64,000 nt of DNA, from assembly GCF_010894455.1 (NCBI RefSeq), contig NZ_JAAIXY010000026.1, positions 62,001-126,000 on the forward strand, written 5' to 3'. The notes below the pieces were generated by a model. The model saw only the letters and a program-made list of their open reading frames with translations. It made no database searches and had not been told where the DNA came from. Position numbers and translations under genes: made by a program. Below, in pieces: positions 9,526-17,996 of this stretch. Numbering within the stretch: the first letter of the stretch is position 1; every line of letters begins with the position of its first letter. Source of the stretch: Myxococcus eversor. Lineage in GTDB: Bacteria; Myxococcota; Myxococcia; Myxococcales; Myxococcaceae.

Positions 9526-9993
9526 ATGATTCGGCTGAGTGCACAACAGAAGGTCCAGAGGCTGCTGCGAGTCTTCACGCGAGGCGGTGGGCCGGGTGAG
9601 CGGACCCGTTCGTTCGAGGACTTCCCCGTGGAGGTGCAGGGACAGCTCCTGGAGTTGGCGAGGCTGCGTGAGGGGGAGCTTCCGGTGCTCGCGTGCGTGC
9701 TGGAGGAGGCGCGGTGGGTGTTGCTCACCACGAGCCGGGTGGTGATTCGGCGAGTCGAGGGCGTGCGAGAGGTCGACTGGGGGGAACTCAAGGATGCGAC
9801 GACGGATGGCTTGCACGTCGATGCGGCGCTGGCGTCGGGAGCGCGCGGGAAGCTGGCGCTGAATCGGCTGAAGCTGGTGCGGCATGAGGGCGAGGCCGTC
9901 GAGCTGGAGCTGGAAGCGGGGCCTCCGTTCTTCGGCATGTGGAACGCGCTGAAGGCCGTGGCGTCTCCGCACTCGCCGAACTGGACGCAGTGA
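9526..9993 (+). CDS. Conserved hypothetical, possible PH-like domain
   Basis: The 155-residue soluble protein is not recognised with confidence. The middle reads as a small beta-rich domain, with WVLLTTSRVVIRRV, VREVDWGEL and later LELEAGPPFFGMW. That order recalls bacterial PH-like domains, where a strand with LTxxR is common. There are no signal or membrane segments. It is transcribed divergently from the aldehyde dehydrogenase and lies 180 bp before cas3, with no sign that it belongs to the CRISPR operon. Confidence 0.6.
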   Translation: MIRLSAQQKVQRLLRVFTRGGGPGERTRSFEDFPVEVQGQLLELARLREGELPVLACVLEEARWVLLTTSRVVIRRVEGVREVDWGELKDATTDGLHVDAALASGARGKLALNRLKLVRHEGEAVELELEAGPPFFGMWNALKAVASPHSPNWTQ

Positions 9994-10173
9994 TGTCGCG
10001 GGTGCCGTCCATCCCCCTCGGGGAGTAGAGACGCCCCGAGCGGGCGGTGTCATACCTCTTCGTGATGTGAGGAATTGACCGCTCCGCGCGCCGCGCGGTG
10101 ACGACCACCCACGCGTGCGCTGTACGGTGATTGAGATGACCTGGGCGGTTCAGTCAGGTCATGGGGGATTGCG

Positions 10174-12402
10174 ATGGCAGAGGATGAGGCGCCGCGTGTC
10201 TTGACGGAGGAGCCCCTCGCTCATGTCACGGAGACGATGCGCCCGCATCTGCTCCGTGAGCATCTGGAGGCTGTCGGGAGTCTCGCCGAGGAGTTCGCCC
10301 CTCGCGAGGACATGAAGGTGCCAGCGCTCGCGTCGGGGCGCTGGCATGACCTGGGAAAATACAGACCCCCGTTCCAGTTCCGCATCCGGAAGGAGAATGG
10401 CTTCGAGGCACACCTCGAAGGCGATGCATTGGCGGACCGCGACCATGCGACCGCCGGGGCGCTGTGGGCGCTGGGCATGGACCCCAGGCTCCTATCCGTG
10501 GCGATGGCCATCGCGGGTCACCATGGTGGCCTGTCGGACCTGGAGAAGTTCAAGGAGCGCATCGGACGTCCGGAGAAGAAGGCGCTCCTCCAGGAAGCCC
10601 TGGCTTCGGGCATTCCCGAAGGACTCCGCGCGTCTCCGGTGGGACTGTCTGGCGAGTCCCTGCTGAAGCGCTCACGGCACCGGCTCGAGTTCTGGACGCG
10701 GATGCTCTTCTCGTCGCTCGTTGACGCCGACTTCCTCGACACCGAGGCGTTCTTCGACGCCACCCGTGGCACGGAGCGGCGGGTCGGCGTGACGCTGGAG
10801 CAGCTCACCGCCGCGCTGCGCGCGTTCATGGATAGGAAACAGGGTGGGGCGCCAGACACGGAGGTGAACCGTGTGCGCCGGGAGGTGCTCTCCTCGGTGT
10901 TCGCGGCGGCTCCGAATCCTCCAGGAGTCTTCAGCCTCACCGTGCCCACGGGTGGTGGAAAGACGCTCGCGTCCATGGCCTTCGCGCTGGAGCACGCCCG
11001 CGCCCGCGGGCTCCGGCGCGTCATCGTCGCCATCCCCTACACGTCCATCATCGAGCAGAGCGCCGCCGTTTACCGAGAGGCTTTTGGTGCGCATGGAAGC
11101 GCGGTCATCGAGCACCACTCCGCGGTGGACCCGCGACGCGAGACGCCGCGCAACCGGGTGGCCAGTGAGAACTGGGACGCGCCGGTCGTCGTCACCACCA
11201 CCGTGCAGCTTCTGGAGAGCCTCTTCGCGAACCGTCCGTCGGCGTGTCGCAAGCTGCACAACATCGCTCGCAGCGTCATCGTGCTCGATGAGGCGCAGAC
11301 GCTTCCGCCAGCGCTCCTGATGACCATCCTGGATGGACTGGGCACGCTGGTCGAGGACTACGGCTGCTCGGTGGTCATCTGCACCGCGACGCAGCCCGCG
11401 CTGGGACAGCGACCGGATTTTCCGATGGGGTTCCCGGCCGTTCGAGAGCTGGTGCCGCCGGTGTTGCGCGCGTTCGAGCGCCTGCGCCGCGTGAAGGTCC
11501 AGTGGCCGAAGGGACGGGAGAAGACCTCCTACGCCGAGCTGGCCGAGGCCGTGGCGCGCGAGCAGGACGTGCTCGTGGTGGTCCACAAGCGTGATGACGC
11601 GCGCGTGCTCTATGAGCGGGTGGAGGCCCTGCTGGGGAATCCCGGGACGACGCTGCACCTGTCCGCGCTGATGTGTCCCGAGCATCGTTCCTCGGTGCTG
11701 CGAGACATCAAGGCGCGCAAGCAGCGCGGGGAGCCCGTGCGGCTGGTGGCGACCCAGTTGGTGGAGGCGGGAGTGGACCTCGACTTCCGCGTTGTCTACC
11801 GGTGCATGGCGGGATTCGAGGCACTCGCGCAGGCCGCGGGGCGGTGCAACCGCGAGGGCCTGTTGAGTGGGCTCGGGGAGCTGCGCGTCTTCGAGGCGGA
11901 GACGGAGCCTCCGCCTGGAGTCCTCCAGACGGCGCTGGGCGTCGCCAGGACGATGCTGGCTCAGCGGCCGGACCTGGACCTGTTCGCGCCAGAGACCTTC
12001 AAACGCTACTTCGAGCGGCTCTATGCCACGGCGGTCAGCGACGGCAAGGGCATCCAGGACATGCGCAAGGCGCTGCGCTTCGAGGCGGTCTCCGAGCACT
12101 TCAAGCTCGTGGAGGACAAATGGAGCGCGCCTGTCGTCGTGCCCTACGCGGGCTGCGAGCCGTTGCTGGAGGAGCTGCGGTTGCTGGGGCCTTCACGTGA
12201 CCGCTTGCGAGCCTTGCAGCGCTTCACGGTGACTGTGCCTCGCAAGGTGCGCGAGCAGTGGGTGGCGCGCGAGCTGGCGCGGTTCGTCGCGGACACTGTG
12301 GTGTTCCTCGGGCCGGAGCACGTGCCCGCGTACGACAAGAAGTTCGGCCTGGTGCCGACCCGGGTCGGGGTGCTCGACCCGGGAGTGCTCATCCCCGGTT
12401 GA
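10174..12402 (+). CDS. cas3: CRISPR-associated helicase/nuclease Cas3, type I-C
   Basis: The 742-residue effector nuclease-helicase is recruited by Cascade to cut target DNA. The N-terminal HD nuclease is intact: early His residues about 25-30, HD at 58-59 in RWHDLGKY, His in DHATAG about 91, and GHHGG at 116-117. The helicase half has Walker A PTGGGKT at 258-264, DEAQ box at 372-375 in VIVLDEAQTLPP, and motif III CTATQPAL. The C-terminal helicase lobe has QLVEAGVDLDF and QAAGRCNREG. It is first in the operon; cas5c begins 19 bp downstream. Length and residues suggest a functional enzyme. Confidence 0.96.
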   Translation: MAEDEAPRVLTEEPLAHVTETMRPHLLREHLEAVGSLAEEFAPREDMKVPALASGRWHDLGKYRPPFQFRIRKENGFEAHLEGDALADRDHATAGALWALGMDPRLLSVAMAIAGHHGGLSDLEKFKERIGRPEKKALLQEALASGIPEGLRASPVGLSGESLLKRSRHRLEFWTRMLFSSLVDADFLDTEAFFDATRGTERRVGVTLEQLTAALRAFMDRKQGGAPDTEVNRVRREVLSSVFAAAPNPPGVFSLTVPTGGGKTLASMAFALEHARARGLRRVIVAIPYTSIIEQSAAVYREAFGAHGSAVIEHHSAVDPRRETPRNRVASENWDAPVVVTTTVQLLESLFANRPSACRKLHNIARSVIVLDEAQTLPPALLMTILDGLGTLVEDYGCSVVICTATQPALGQRPDFPMGFPAVRELVPPVLRAFERLRRVKVQWPKGREKTSYAELAEAVAREQDVLVVVHKRDDARVLYERVEALLGNPGTTLHLSALMCPEHRSSVLRDIKARKQRGEPVRLVATQLVEAGVDLDFRVVYRCMAGFEALAQAAGRCNREGLLSGLGELRVFEAETEPPPGVLQTALGVARTMLAQRPDLDLFAPETFKRYFERLYATAVSDGKGIQDMRKALRFEAVSEHFKLVEDKWSAPVVVPYAGCEPLLEELRLLGPSRDRLRALQRFTVTVPRKVREQWVARELARFVADTVVFLGPEHVPAYDKKFGLVPTRVGVLDPGVLIPG

Positions 12403-12421
12403 TGGACTTCTGGAGGTGTGG

Positions 12422-13081
12422 ATGAAGACAGCAGCGAGCAGACGGTTCCGCGTGCGTGCCAGCGGCCCCGTGGCGTGCTTCACGCGGCCGGAGATGAAGG
12501 CCGAGCGGGTCAGCTACGAGGTCATGACTCCCTCGGCGGCGAGGGGCGTGCTGGAGGCCATCCTGTGGAAGCCGGCGATTCGCTGGCACCTCCACGAAAT
12601 CGCCGTCCTGAATCCGGTGAAGTGGACGAGCTTCCGCCGCAACGAGGTGAACAGCCGCGCGGTGGTGGGGAAGTTCGACTACGCGGCGGATGAGGACCGC
12701 GCTCAGCGCAACACGGTGGCGCTGCGTGACGTGGACTATGTCCTCACCGCGTCCTTCACGCTGGTGCCCGGCAAGGCGGGCGCCGAGGACAACGTCCGCA
12801 AGTTCGAGGAGATGTTCGAGCGGCGGTTGGAGAAGGGCCAGTTCTTCCACGCGCCGTATCTGGGATGCCGCGAGTTCGACGCCCGGGTGGAGCCCGCCGG
12901 GGAGGACTTGAGTCCCTCGGAGGCGAGCCTGGGACGCAGACCTTTGGGGCTCATGTTCTACGACTTCGCCTTCGGTGACGCGGCGGCGCGGCCCCTGTTC
13001 TTCGACGCGTACCTGGACCACGGCGTGCTCCAGGTGCCGACGTGGGAGCAGGTGCTGGAACGAAATGGAGGTCCGTCATGA
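12422..13081 (+). CDS. cas5c: Cas5c (type I-C Cascade subunit and pre-crRNA endonuclease)
   Basis: This 219-residue RAMP protein has the type I-C Cas5 pattern: an early RVRASGPVACFTRPEMKAER stretch and YEVMTPSAARGVLEAILWKP, then the conserved EIAVLNPVKW and the late YLGCREF. In type I-C, Cas5c replaces Cas6 as the pre-crRNA processing nuclease, which fits the lack of a cas6 gene here. The ATG at 12422 follows a GGAGG at 12412-12416. Its stop overlaps the cas8c start as ATGA. Confidence 0.95.
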   Translation: MKTAASRRFRVRASGPVACFTRPEMKAERVSYEVMTPSAARGVLEAILWKPAIRWHLHEIAVLNPVKWTSFRRNEVNSRAVVGKFDYAADEDRAQRNTVALRDVDYVLTASFTLVPGKAGAEDNVRKFEEMFERRLEKGQFFHAPYLGCREFDARVEPAGEDLSPSEASLGRRPLGLMFYDFAFGDAAARPLFFDAYLDHGVLQVPTWEQVLERNGGPS

Positions 13082-14829
13082 TGCTCACGGCGCTCAACGA
13101 CTTCGCGCTGGAGCGGGGGCTCATGGATGACCCGCTTTATGAGACGCGGCCCGTGGACTTTCAGATTCGGCTGAGTCCGGAGGGCAAGTTCCTGGGTCTG
13201 GTGCCCACACAGGATGAGCGCGGGAAGGGTCTGCCCGTGCTGATTCCGCGCATTCCCCAGCGCTCGGTGAACATCGCGGCGGGCTTCGCGGTGGACAACT
13301 CCAAGTACGTGCTCGGGCATGAAAAGGAGGAGCCCTCCGCACGCGCGGGAAAGGCGGGGAAGGGCGCGGTGCGCTTCGTGGCCTTCTTGAAGCTGCTGCG
13401 CGAGGCCGTGGCCCAGACGGACGTGCCCGAGCTGCGCGCCGTGGAGGCGTTCCTCGCGAACGAGAAGGCGCGTGCGAAGGCGCTCGCGGAGCGGCCCGAA
13501 GACGAGTGGACCGGGTCGGAGATGCTCGCCTTCGTCGTCGGGGACTCCGTCACGCCCGTGCACCAACTGCCGGAGGTTCGCGCGTGGTGGGAGCGGCGAG
13601 GCGAGCAGGCGGCGGCGCTGGGGCGCACGGGGCTGTGCCTGGTGAGTGGCCGGAACGCGGTGCTGGCGGAGACCCATCCCAAGCTCAAGAACGTTCCCCA
13701 GGCGCAGAGCTCGGGCGCTTCTCTGGTGTCCTTCAACGCGAACGCGTTTGTGTCCCATGGGCTCGAACAAGGAGAGAACGCTCCCATCTCCCAACAGTCG
13801 GCGTTGGGCTACACGCTCGCGCTGAATGACCTGCTCCGGAAGTCGGAGGAGCGCCGTTACCGACAGGGCATCCAGCTCGGAGAAGACTCGGTGCTGGTGT
13901 TCTGGACGAACAGCACCGCGGAGCAGGAGAGCCTGTTGCTCAACTGGGCGGACCCCACGGAGGAGACCCTCCGCCGCTTCCTGGAGGCGCCTCGGCGCGG
14001 ACTGGAGCCGGGGGAGCTGGACGAGCGGAGCTTCTATTCCGTGACGCTCGCGGGCAACTCCGGCCGCGTCGCCGTGCGCGACTGGTTCCAGACGAGCGTC
14101 GGTGAGGTGAAGCGAAGCCTCCGCCGCTACTTCGAGGACCTGCGCCTGGGCGAGGCGAAGACGGACCAGCCCATCCCGGTGTGGCGACTGCTCAAGGCCG
14201 TGGAGGCGCCTTCGGGCAAGGGGCTGTCTCCGGACCTCGCCACCCGGATGATGGGGGCCGCGCTTCGGGGACATCCGTTCCCGCGCCAGCTCCTCTCCGC
14301 ATCCCTGGACCGACTCCGGCTTCCTCCCGCCGACGGGAAGCTGGAGCGAGAGCAGCTCCGTCTTCGTGTCGCGCTCATCAAGGCCACCCTCATTCGCAGC
14401 CATGCCTTTTCTCAGGAGGTCACCGTGTCATTGGACAAGAACAACCGGCTCCAGCCGTACGTCCTGGGCCGTCTCTTCGCCGTGTTGGAGCGCTTGCAGG
14501 CCGTGGCGTTGGGGAGCGACCTCAACTCCACCATCCGCGACCGTTACTTCGCCTCGGCGTCGCGCACGCCCGCGCTGGCCTTCTCCCGACTGCTGCCGCT
14601 CTCCGTCCATCACGCCGCCAAGGCAGGTGACGAGGGCAGGTGGCTGGAGCGGACCAAGTCCGAGGTGATGGCCCTGGTGGAGCCCGACTTCCTGCCCAGC
14701 GTCTTCGACCTCAACGCGCAGGGCCTCTTCGCGGTGGGCTACTACCACCAGCGCGAGGCGTTCTTCTCCAAGCGCACGCCCTCCGAGTCCAAGCCTCCGA
14801 AGGGCGAGCCTTCCGACTCCGCCGACTGA
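13078..14829 (+). CDS. cas8c: Cas8c/Csd1, large Cascade subunit
   Basis: The 583-residue protein matches Csd1 in length and pattern: PLYETRPVDFQIRLSPEGKF at the start region, FAVDNSKYVLGHEKE, then LVSFNANAFVSHGLEQGENAPIS, which is very characteristic of the family. This subunit recognises the PAM and stabilises the R-loop. In type I-C, an internal start within this gene often also makes the small Cas11 subunit; I could not identify such a start with confidence. The start at 13078 overlaps the cas5c stop by 4 bp. A second ATG follows at once at 13081. Confidence 0.96.
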   Translation: MMLTALNDFALERGLMDDPLYETRPVDFQIRLSPEGKFLGLVPTQDERGKGLPVLIPRIPQRSVNIAAGFAVDNSKYVLGHEKEEPSARAGKAGKGAVRFVAFLKLLREAVAQTDVPELRAVEAFLANEKARAKALAERPEDEWTGSEMLAFVVGDSVTPVHQLPEVRAWWERRGEQAAALGRTGLCLVSGRNAVLAETHPKLKNVPQAQSSGASLVSFNANAFVSHGLEQGENAPISQQSALGYTLALNDLLRKSEERRYRQGIQLGEDSVLVFWTNSTAEQESLLLNWADPTEETLRRFLEAPRRGLEPGELDERSFYSVTLAGNSGRVAVRDWFQTSVGEVKRSLRRYFEDLRLGEAKTDQPIPVWRLLKAVEAPSGKGLSPDLATRMMGAALRGHPFPRQLLSASLDRLRLPPADGKLEREQLRLRVALIKATLIRSHAFSQEVTVSLDKNNRLQPYVLGRLFAVLERLQAVALGSDLNSTIRDRYFASASRTPALAFSRLLPLSVHHAAKAGDEGRWLERTKSEVMALVEPDFLPSVFDLNAQGLFAVGYYHQREAFFSKRTPSESKPPKGEPSDSAD

Positions 14830-14868
14830 CCCCGCTTCCGCTTCCACCCATTCCAGAGAGAGAACGCC

Positions 14869-15783
14869 ATGACCGAGCTCAAGAACCGCCACGACTTCGT
14901 CCTGTTGTTCGACGTCCAGGACGGCAATCCCAATGGAGACCCCGACGCGGGCAACCTGCCGCGCATCGACCCGGAGACGGGCCACGGGCTGGTGACCGAC
15001 GTGAGCCTCAAGCGCAAGGTGCGCAACTTCATCCAGCTCACGCAGGATAAGAAGCCAGGGTTCGACATCTTCGTGAAGGAGAAGGCCATCCTGAACGTGT
15101 CCATCAACGACGCGTACAAGGACCTGGGCATCGACCTGAACGAGAAGCCCAAGGTGGAGAAGGACGGCAAGAAGCGCGACACCAAGGGAAAGGCCCAGGG
15201 CTCAGAGGTCGAGAAGGGGCGCGAATGGATGTGCAAGACGTTCTTCGACGTCCGTACCTTTGGCGCCGTCATGTCCACGGGCCCCAACGCGGGGCAGGTG
15301 CGTGGACCCGTGCAGCTCACCTTCGCCCGCTCGGTGAGTCCCATCGTTTCGCAGGAGCACTCCATCACCCGCATGGCCGTGGCCACGGAGGCGGAGGCGG
15401 AGAAGCAGGGCGGTGACAACCGCACCATGGGGCGCAAGAACACCGTGCCCTACGGGTTGTACCGCGCGCATGGCTTCATCTCGCCGCACCTCGCGAGGCA
15501 GACGAAGTTCAACCAGGCGGACCTGGAGCTGCTGTTCAAGGCCTTCGCGAACATGTTCGAGCTGGACCGCAGCGCCGCGCGAGGGCTGATGTCCATGCGC
15601 AAGGTCATCGTCTTCAAGCACGGCTCCGAGCTGGGCAACGCGCCCGCGCATGCGCTGTTCGACCGCGTCCATGTCGAGCCCGTGCAGCCGGAGAAGCCCG
15701 CTCGGGCGTTCAAGGACTACACGGTGAAGGTGGACACGGCGAAGCTACCCGAGGGCATCGAGGTGATGGACCTGGCGGGATGA
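14869..15783 (+). CDS. cas7: Cas7/Csd2, Cascade backbone subunit
   Basis: The 304-residue RAMP protein polymerises along the crRNA. Family signatures are the N-terminal [59 protein letters not shown] and [16 protein letters not shown] purine-rich site (AGAGAGAG) lies upstream of the ATG, 39 bp after cas8c. The stop overlaps the cas4 start as ATGA, so translation is probably coupled. Confidence 0.97.
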   Translation: MTELKNRHDFVLLFDVQDGNPNGDPDAGNLPRIDPETGHGLVTDVSLKRKVRNFIQLTQDKKPGFDIFVKEKAILNVSINDAYKDLGIDLNEKPKVEKDGKKRDTKGKAQGSEVEKGREWMCKTFFDVRTFGAVMSTGPNAGQVRGPVQLTFARSVSPIVSQEHSITRMAVATEAEAEKQGGDNRTMGRKNTVPYGLYRAHGFISPHLARQTKFNQADLELLFKAFANMFELDRSAARGLMSMRKVIVFKHGSELGNAPAHALFDRVHVEPVQPEKPARAFKDYTVKVDTAKLPEGIEVMDLAG

Positions 15784-16427
15784 GCGACGCTCGCGAGACC
15801 TGGGTGGCGCTGTCCGCCTTGCAGCACCTGTTGTTCTGCGAACGGCAGGCGGCGCTCATCCATGTCGAGCAACTGTGGCGGGAGGATGTGAACACCGCCC
15901 TGGGCCGGCTGCTCCATGAGCGGGTGGACCTTCCGGGGCATGACGCCCGGCCGGGCTGCCGCGTGGAGCGCGCGGTTCGGCTGGGGTGCTCGCGGCTGCG
16001 TGTCTCAGGCCGCGCCGACCTGGTCGAGTACCACCCGGACCCCGCCAGTCCCATGGGCTGGCGGCCGTACCCGGTGGAGGTGAAGCGCGGGCGGCGGAAG
16101 TCGCACGACGCGGACGCCGTGCAGCTCTGCGCCCAGGCGCTGTGTCTGGAGGAGATGCACGGCGTCGAGGTTCCCGAGGGTGCGCTCTTTCATGGCGCGG
16201 AGCATCGGCGACGGGCGGTGCTCTTCGATGCGCGACTCCGGGCTCGGACGGAGGAGGCCATCGCGAGGATGCATGAGCTGCTGGCGCGACGGTGCGTGCC
16301 CGTCGTGCCGAGGGCGCCGAAGTGCGCGGCGTGCTCGCTGGAGCCGATGTGTCTGCCCCAGGTCACCGCGGGCCAGCGGAGTGTCTCCGAGCACTTGCGG
16401 CGGATGGTGGAGCCCGTGGACCCCTGA
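15780..16427 (+). CDS. cas4: Cas4, Fe-S RecB-like nuclease for spacer processing
   Basis: The 215-residue protein has the RecB nuclease motifs, with D80 in GRADLVEY and E100-x-K102 in YPVEVKRG, followed by Q115. The four iron-sulphur cluster cysteines are C20 in LLFCERQ and C182, C185 and C191 near the C terminus. Cas4 trims prespacers and helps select PAM and orientation during adaptation with Cas1-Cas2. It overlaps cas7 by 4 bp and cas1 begins 37 bp later. Confidence 0.95.
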   Translation: MSDARETWVALSALQHLLFCERQAALIHVEQLWREDVNTALGRLLHERVDLPGHDARPGCRVERAVRLGCSRLRVSGRADLVEYHPDPASPMGWRPYPVEVKRGRRKSHDADAVQLCAQALCLEEMHGVEVPEGALFHGAEHRRRAVLFDARLRARTEEAIARMHELLARRCVPVVPRAPKCAACSLEPMCLPQVTAGQRSVSEHLRRMVEPVDP

Positions 16428-16464
16428 AGCGCGGGCCCTGACGTGTCACTGGAGGAGGACTGGC

Positions 16465-17493
16465 ATGACGACCGCGCTCAATACGCTGTTCATCACCGTG
16501 GAGGGCACCCGCCTGAACAAGGAGGGCGAGCGCGTGGTGGTGACGATTCAGGACGAGAAGAAGGCGGAGGTGCCATTGCGTCATCTGCGCTCGGTGGTGT
16601 GTCTGGCGCGTGCGTGGATGACGCCGGAGCTCCTGGAGAGCTGCGTGGAGGCGGGGATTCACGTGTCGTTCTTCGGGATGACGGGGCGATTCCTGGCGCG
16701 AGTCGAGGGGCTGCCTGGCGGCAACGTGCTGCTGCGGCGTACGCAGTTCCGCGCCGCGGATGACGGGGCTCGTACGCTGGCCATCGCTCGGGCGATGGTC
16801 GTGGGGAAGTTGGGGAATGCTCGCCAGTTCCTCTTGCATGCGCGGCGGGACGCGGCGGAGGAGCGCAAGGCGTCGCTGGAGGAGGCGGCTCGGCGACTGT
16901 CTGGTCATCTTCGCGCGCTGGAGCGGGCGGATGACCTGGACCAGGTGCGAGGGCTGGAGGGCATCGCGGCGCGGGACTACTTCGAGGTGTTCCCTGATTT
17001 GTTGAAGGGTGATGCTCGGCGGTTCGTGTTCGATGGTCGGAACCGGCGGCCTCCGAGGGACCCGCTGAATGCGCTGCTGTCCTTCGGGTATGCCCTGCTG
17101 GCGCAGGACTGCGCGGGGGCGCTGGCGGGCGTGGGGCTGGACCCGGCGGTGGGGTTCCTCCATGAGGACCGGCCTGGGCGGCTGTCACTCGCGCTGGACT
17201 TGATGGAGGAGCTCCGCGCGCCCGTGGTGGACCGGTTGGTCTTCTCACTGGTGAACCGGGGGCAGCTCAAGCCGGAGGACTTCAAGACGGAGGCGGCGGG
17301 AGCGGTGATGCTCAAGGACGACGCGCGCAAGACGTTCCTCGTGGCGTACCAGGGCGCGAAGCAGGTCGAGGTCCAGCATGTGTTCCTGGGGCAGCAGACG
17401 AGTTGGGGGCTGGTTCCCCATCTGCAGGCGTTGCTGCTGGCTCGAGCGCTCCGGGGCGAGCTGGATGGCTATCCGCCCTTCGCGGTGCGCTGA
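16465..17493 (+). CDS. cas1: Cas1 integrase, type I-C
   Basis: This is the 342-residue integrase that inserts spacers with Cas2. The metal ligands are visible: E165 in LEGIAARDYF, H233 in VGFLHEDRPGR and E248 in LDLMEELR. The start at 16465 is fixed by GGAGGAGG at about 16451 and by the family N terminus LNTLFITVEGTRL; longer upstream frames overlap cas4. The stop TGA shares its last base with the cas2 ATG. Confidence 0.97.
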   Translation: MTTALNTLFITVEGTRLNKEGERVVVTIQDEKKAEVPLRHLRSVVCLARAWMTPELLESCVEAGIHVSFFGMTGRFLARVEGLPGGNVLLRRTQFRAADDGARTLAIARAMVVGKLGNARQFLLHARRDAAEERKASLEEAARRLSGHLRALERADDLDQVRGLEGIAARDYFEVFPDLLKGDARRFVFDGRNRRPPRDPLNALLSFGYALLAQDCAGALAGVGLDPAVGFLHEDRPGRLSLALDLMEELRAPVVDRLVFSLVNRGQLKPEDFKTEAAGAVMLKDDARKTFLVAYQGAKQVEVQHVFLGQQTSWGLVPHLQALLLARALRGELDGYPPFAVR

Positions 17494-17792
17494 TGCGAAA
17501 GGTCACTGTGCTCGTGTGTTACGACGTCCGGGTCTCCGATGCGGACGGGCCACGCCGGCTCCGGCGGATTGCTCGGGCGTGCAAGGACCATGGGGTCCGG
17601 GTGCAGTATTCGGTCTTCGAGTGTGTGCTGGAGCCGAAGGACTGGGTGGTCTTGCGCGCACGGCTGCTCGCGGAGCTGGATGATGCGAGCGACAGTCTGC
17701 GGTTCTATTTCCTGAGCGAGGATGTGGCTCGGAAGACGGAGCACCATGGCGCGAGGGTGCCGTTGGATGTGGAGGGACCGCTCATCCTGTGA
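17493..17792 (+). CDS. cas2: Cas2, adaptation subunit
   Basis: The 99-residue ferredoxin-fold protein dimerises between two Cas1 dimers. It has the typical first strand with VLVCYDVRVSD (conserved Asp), RRLRRIARACKDHGVRVQYSVFEC and the C-terminal RFYFL. It overlaps cas1 by one base and is the last gene before the leader. Confidence 0.96.
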   Translation: MRKVTVLVCYDVRVSDADGPRRLRRIARACKDHGVRVQYSVFECVLEPKDWVVLRARLLAELDDASDSLRFYFLSEDVARKTEHHGARVPLDVEGPLIL

Positions 17793-17996
17793 GGGGCTCG
17801 CGTGCCCGGATTGGGGCGCGCGGACCTGTGCCGGTGTGGGCTCCGTCGGAGGTTCGCGTTCTTTGAAATCTCCAATAGGATTCAGAGGTTGCGCGGGGGG
17901 GCTCGGTGAGCGCCGGGTTTGGGGTCGCTCGTGGGGAGTTGGGTTCGCGCGAAGCGGCTGGATTCCCTTGGAGTTCTGGTAGCTTGGACGGGCAGA
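17793..17996 (+). promoter_or_regulatory. CRISPR leader
   Basis: These 204 bp lie between the cas2 stop and the first repeat. The stretch is less GC-rich than its surroundings, for example TTCTTTGAAATCTCCAATAG near 17858. By position it should hold the pre-crRNA promoter and the Cas1-Cas2 integration signals. I could not define a -10/-35 pair with confidence. Confidence 0.75.

Noticed and set aside
10174-17792. Possible identity with the Myxococcus dev CRISPR locus
   Set aside because: The dev genes devT, devR and devS belong to a different subtype and order. This operon has cas8c/Csd1 and Csd2 and is type I-C.
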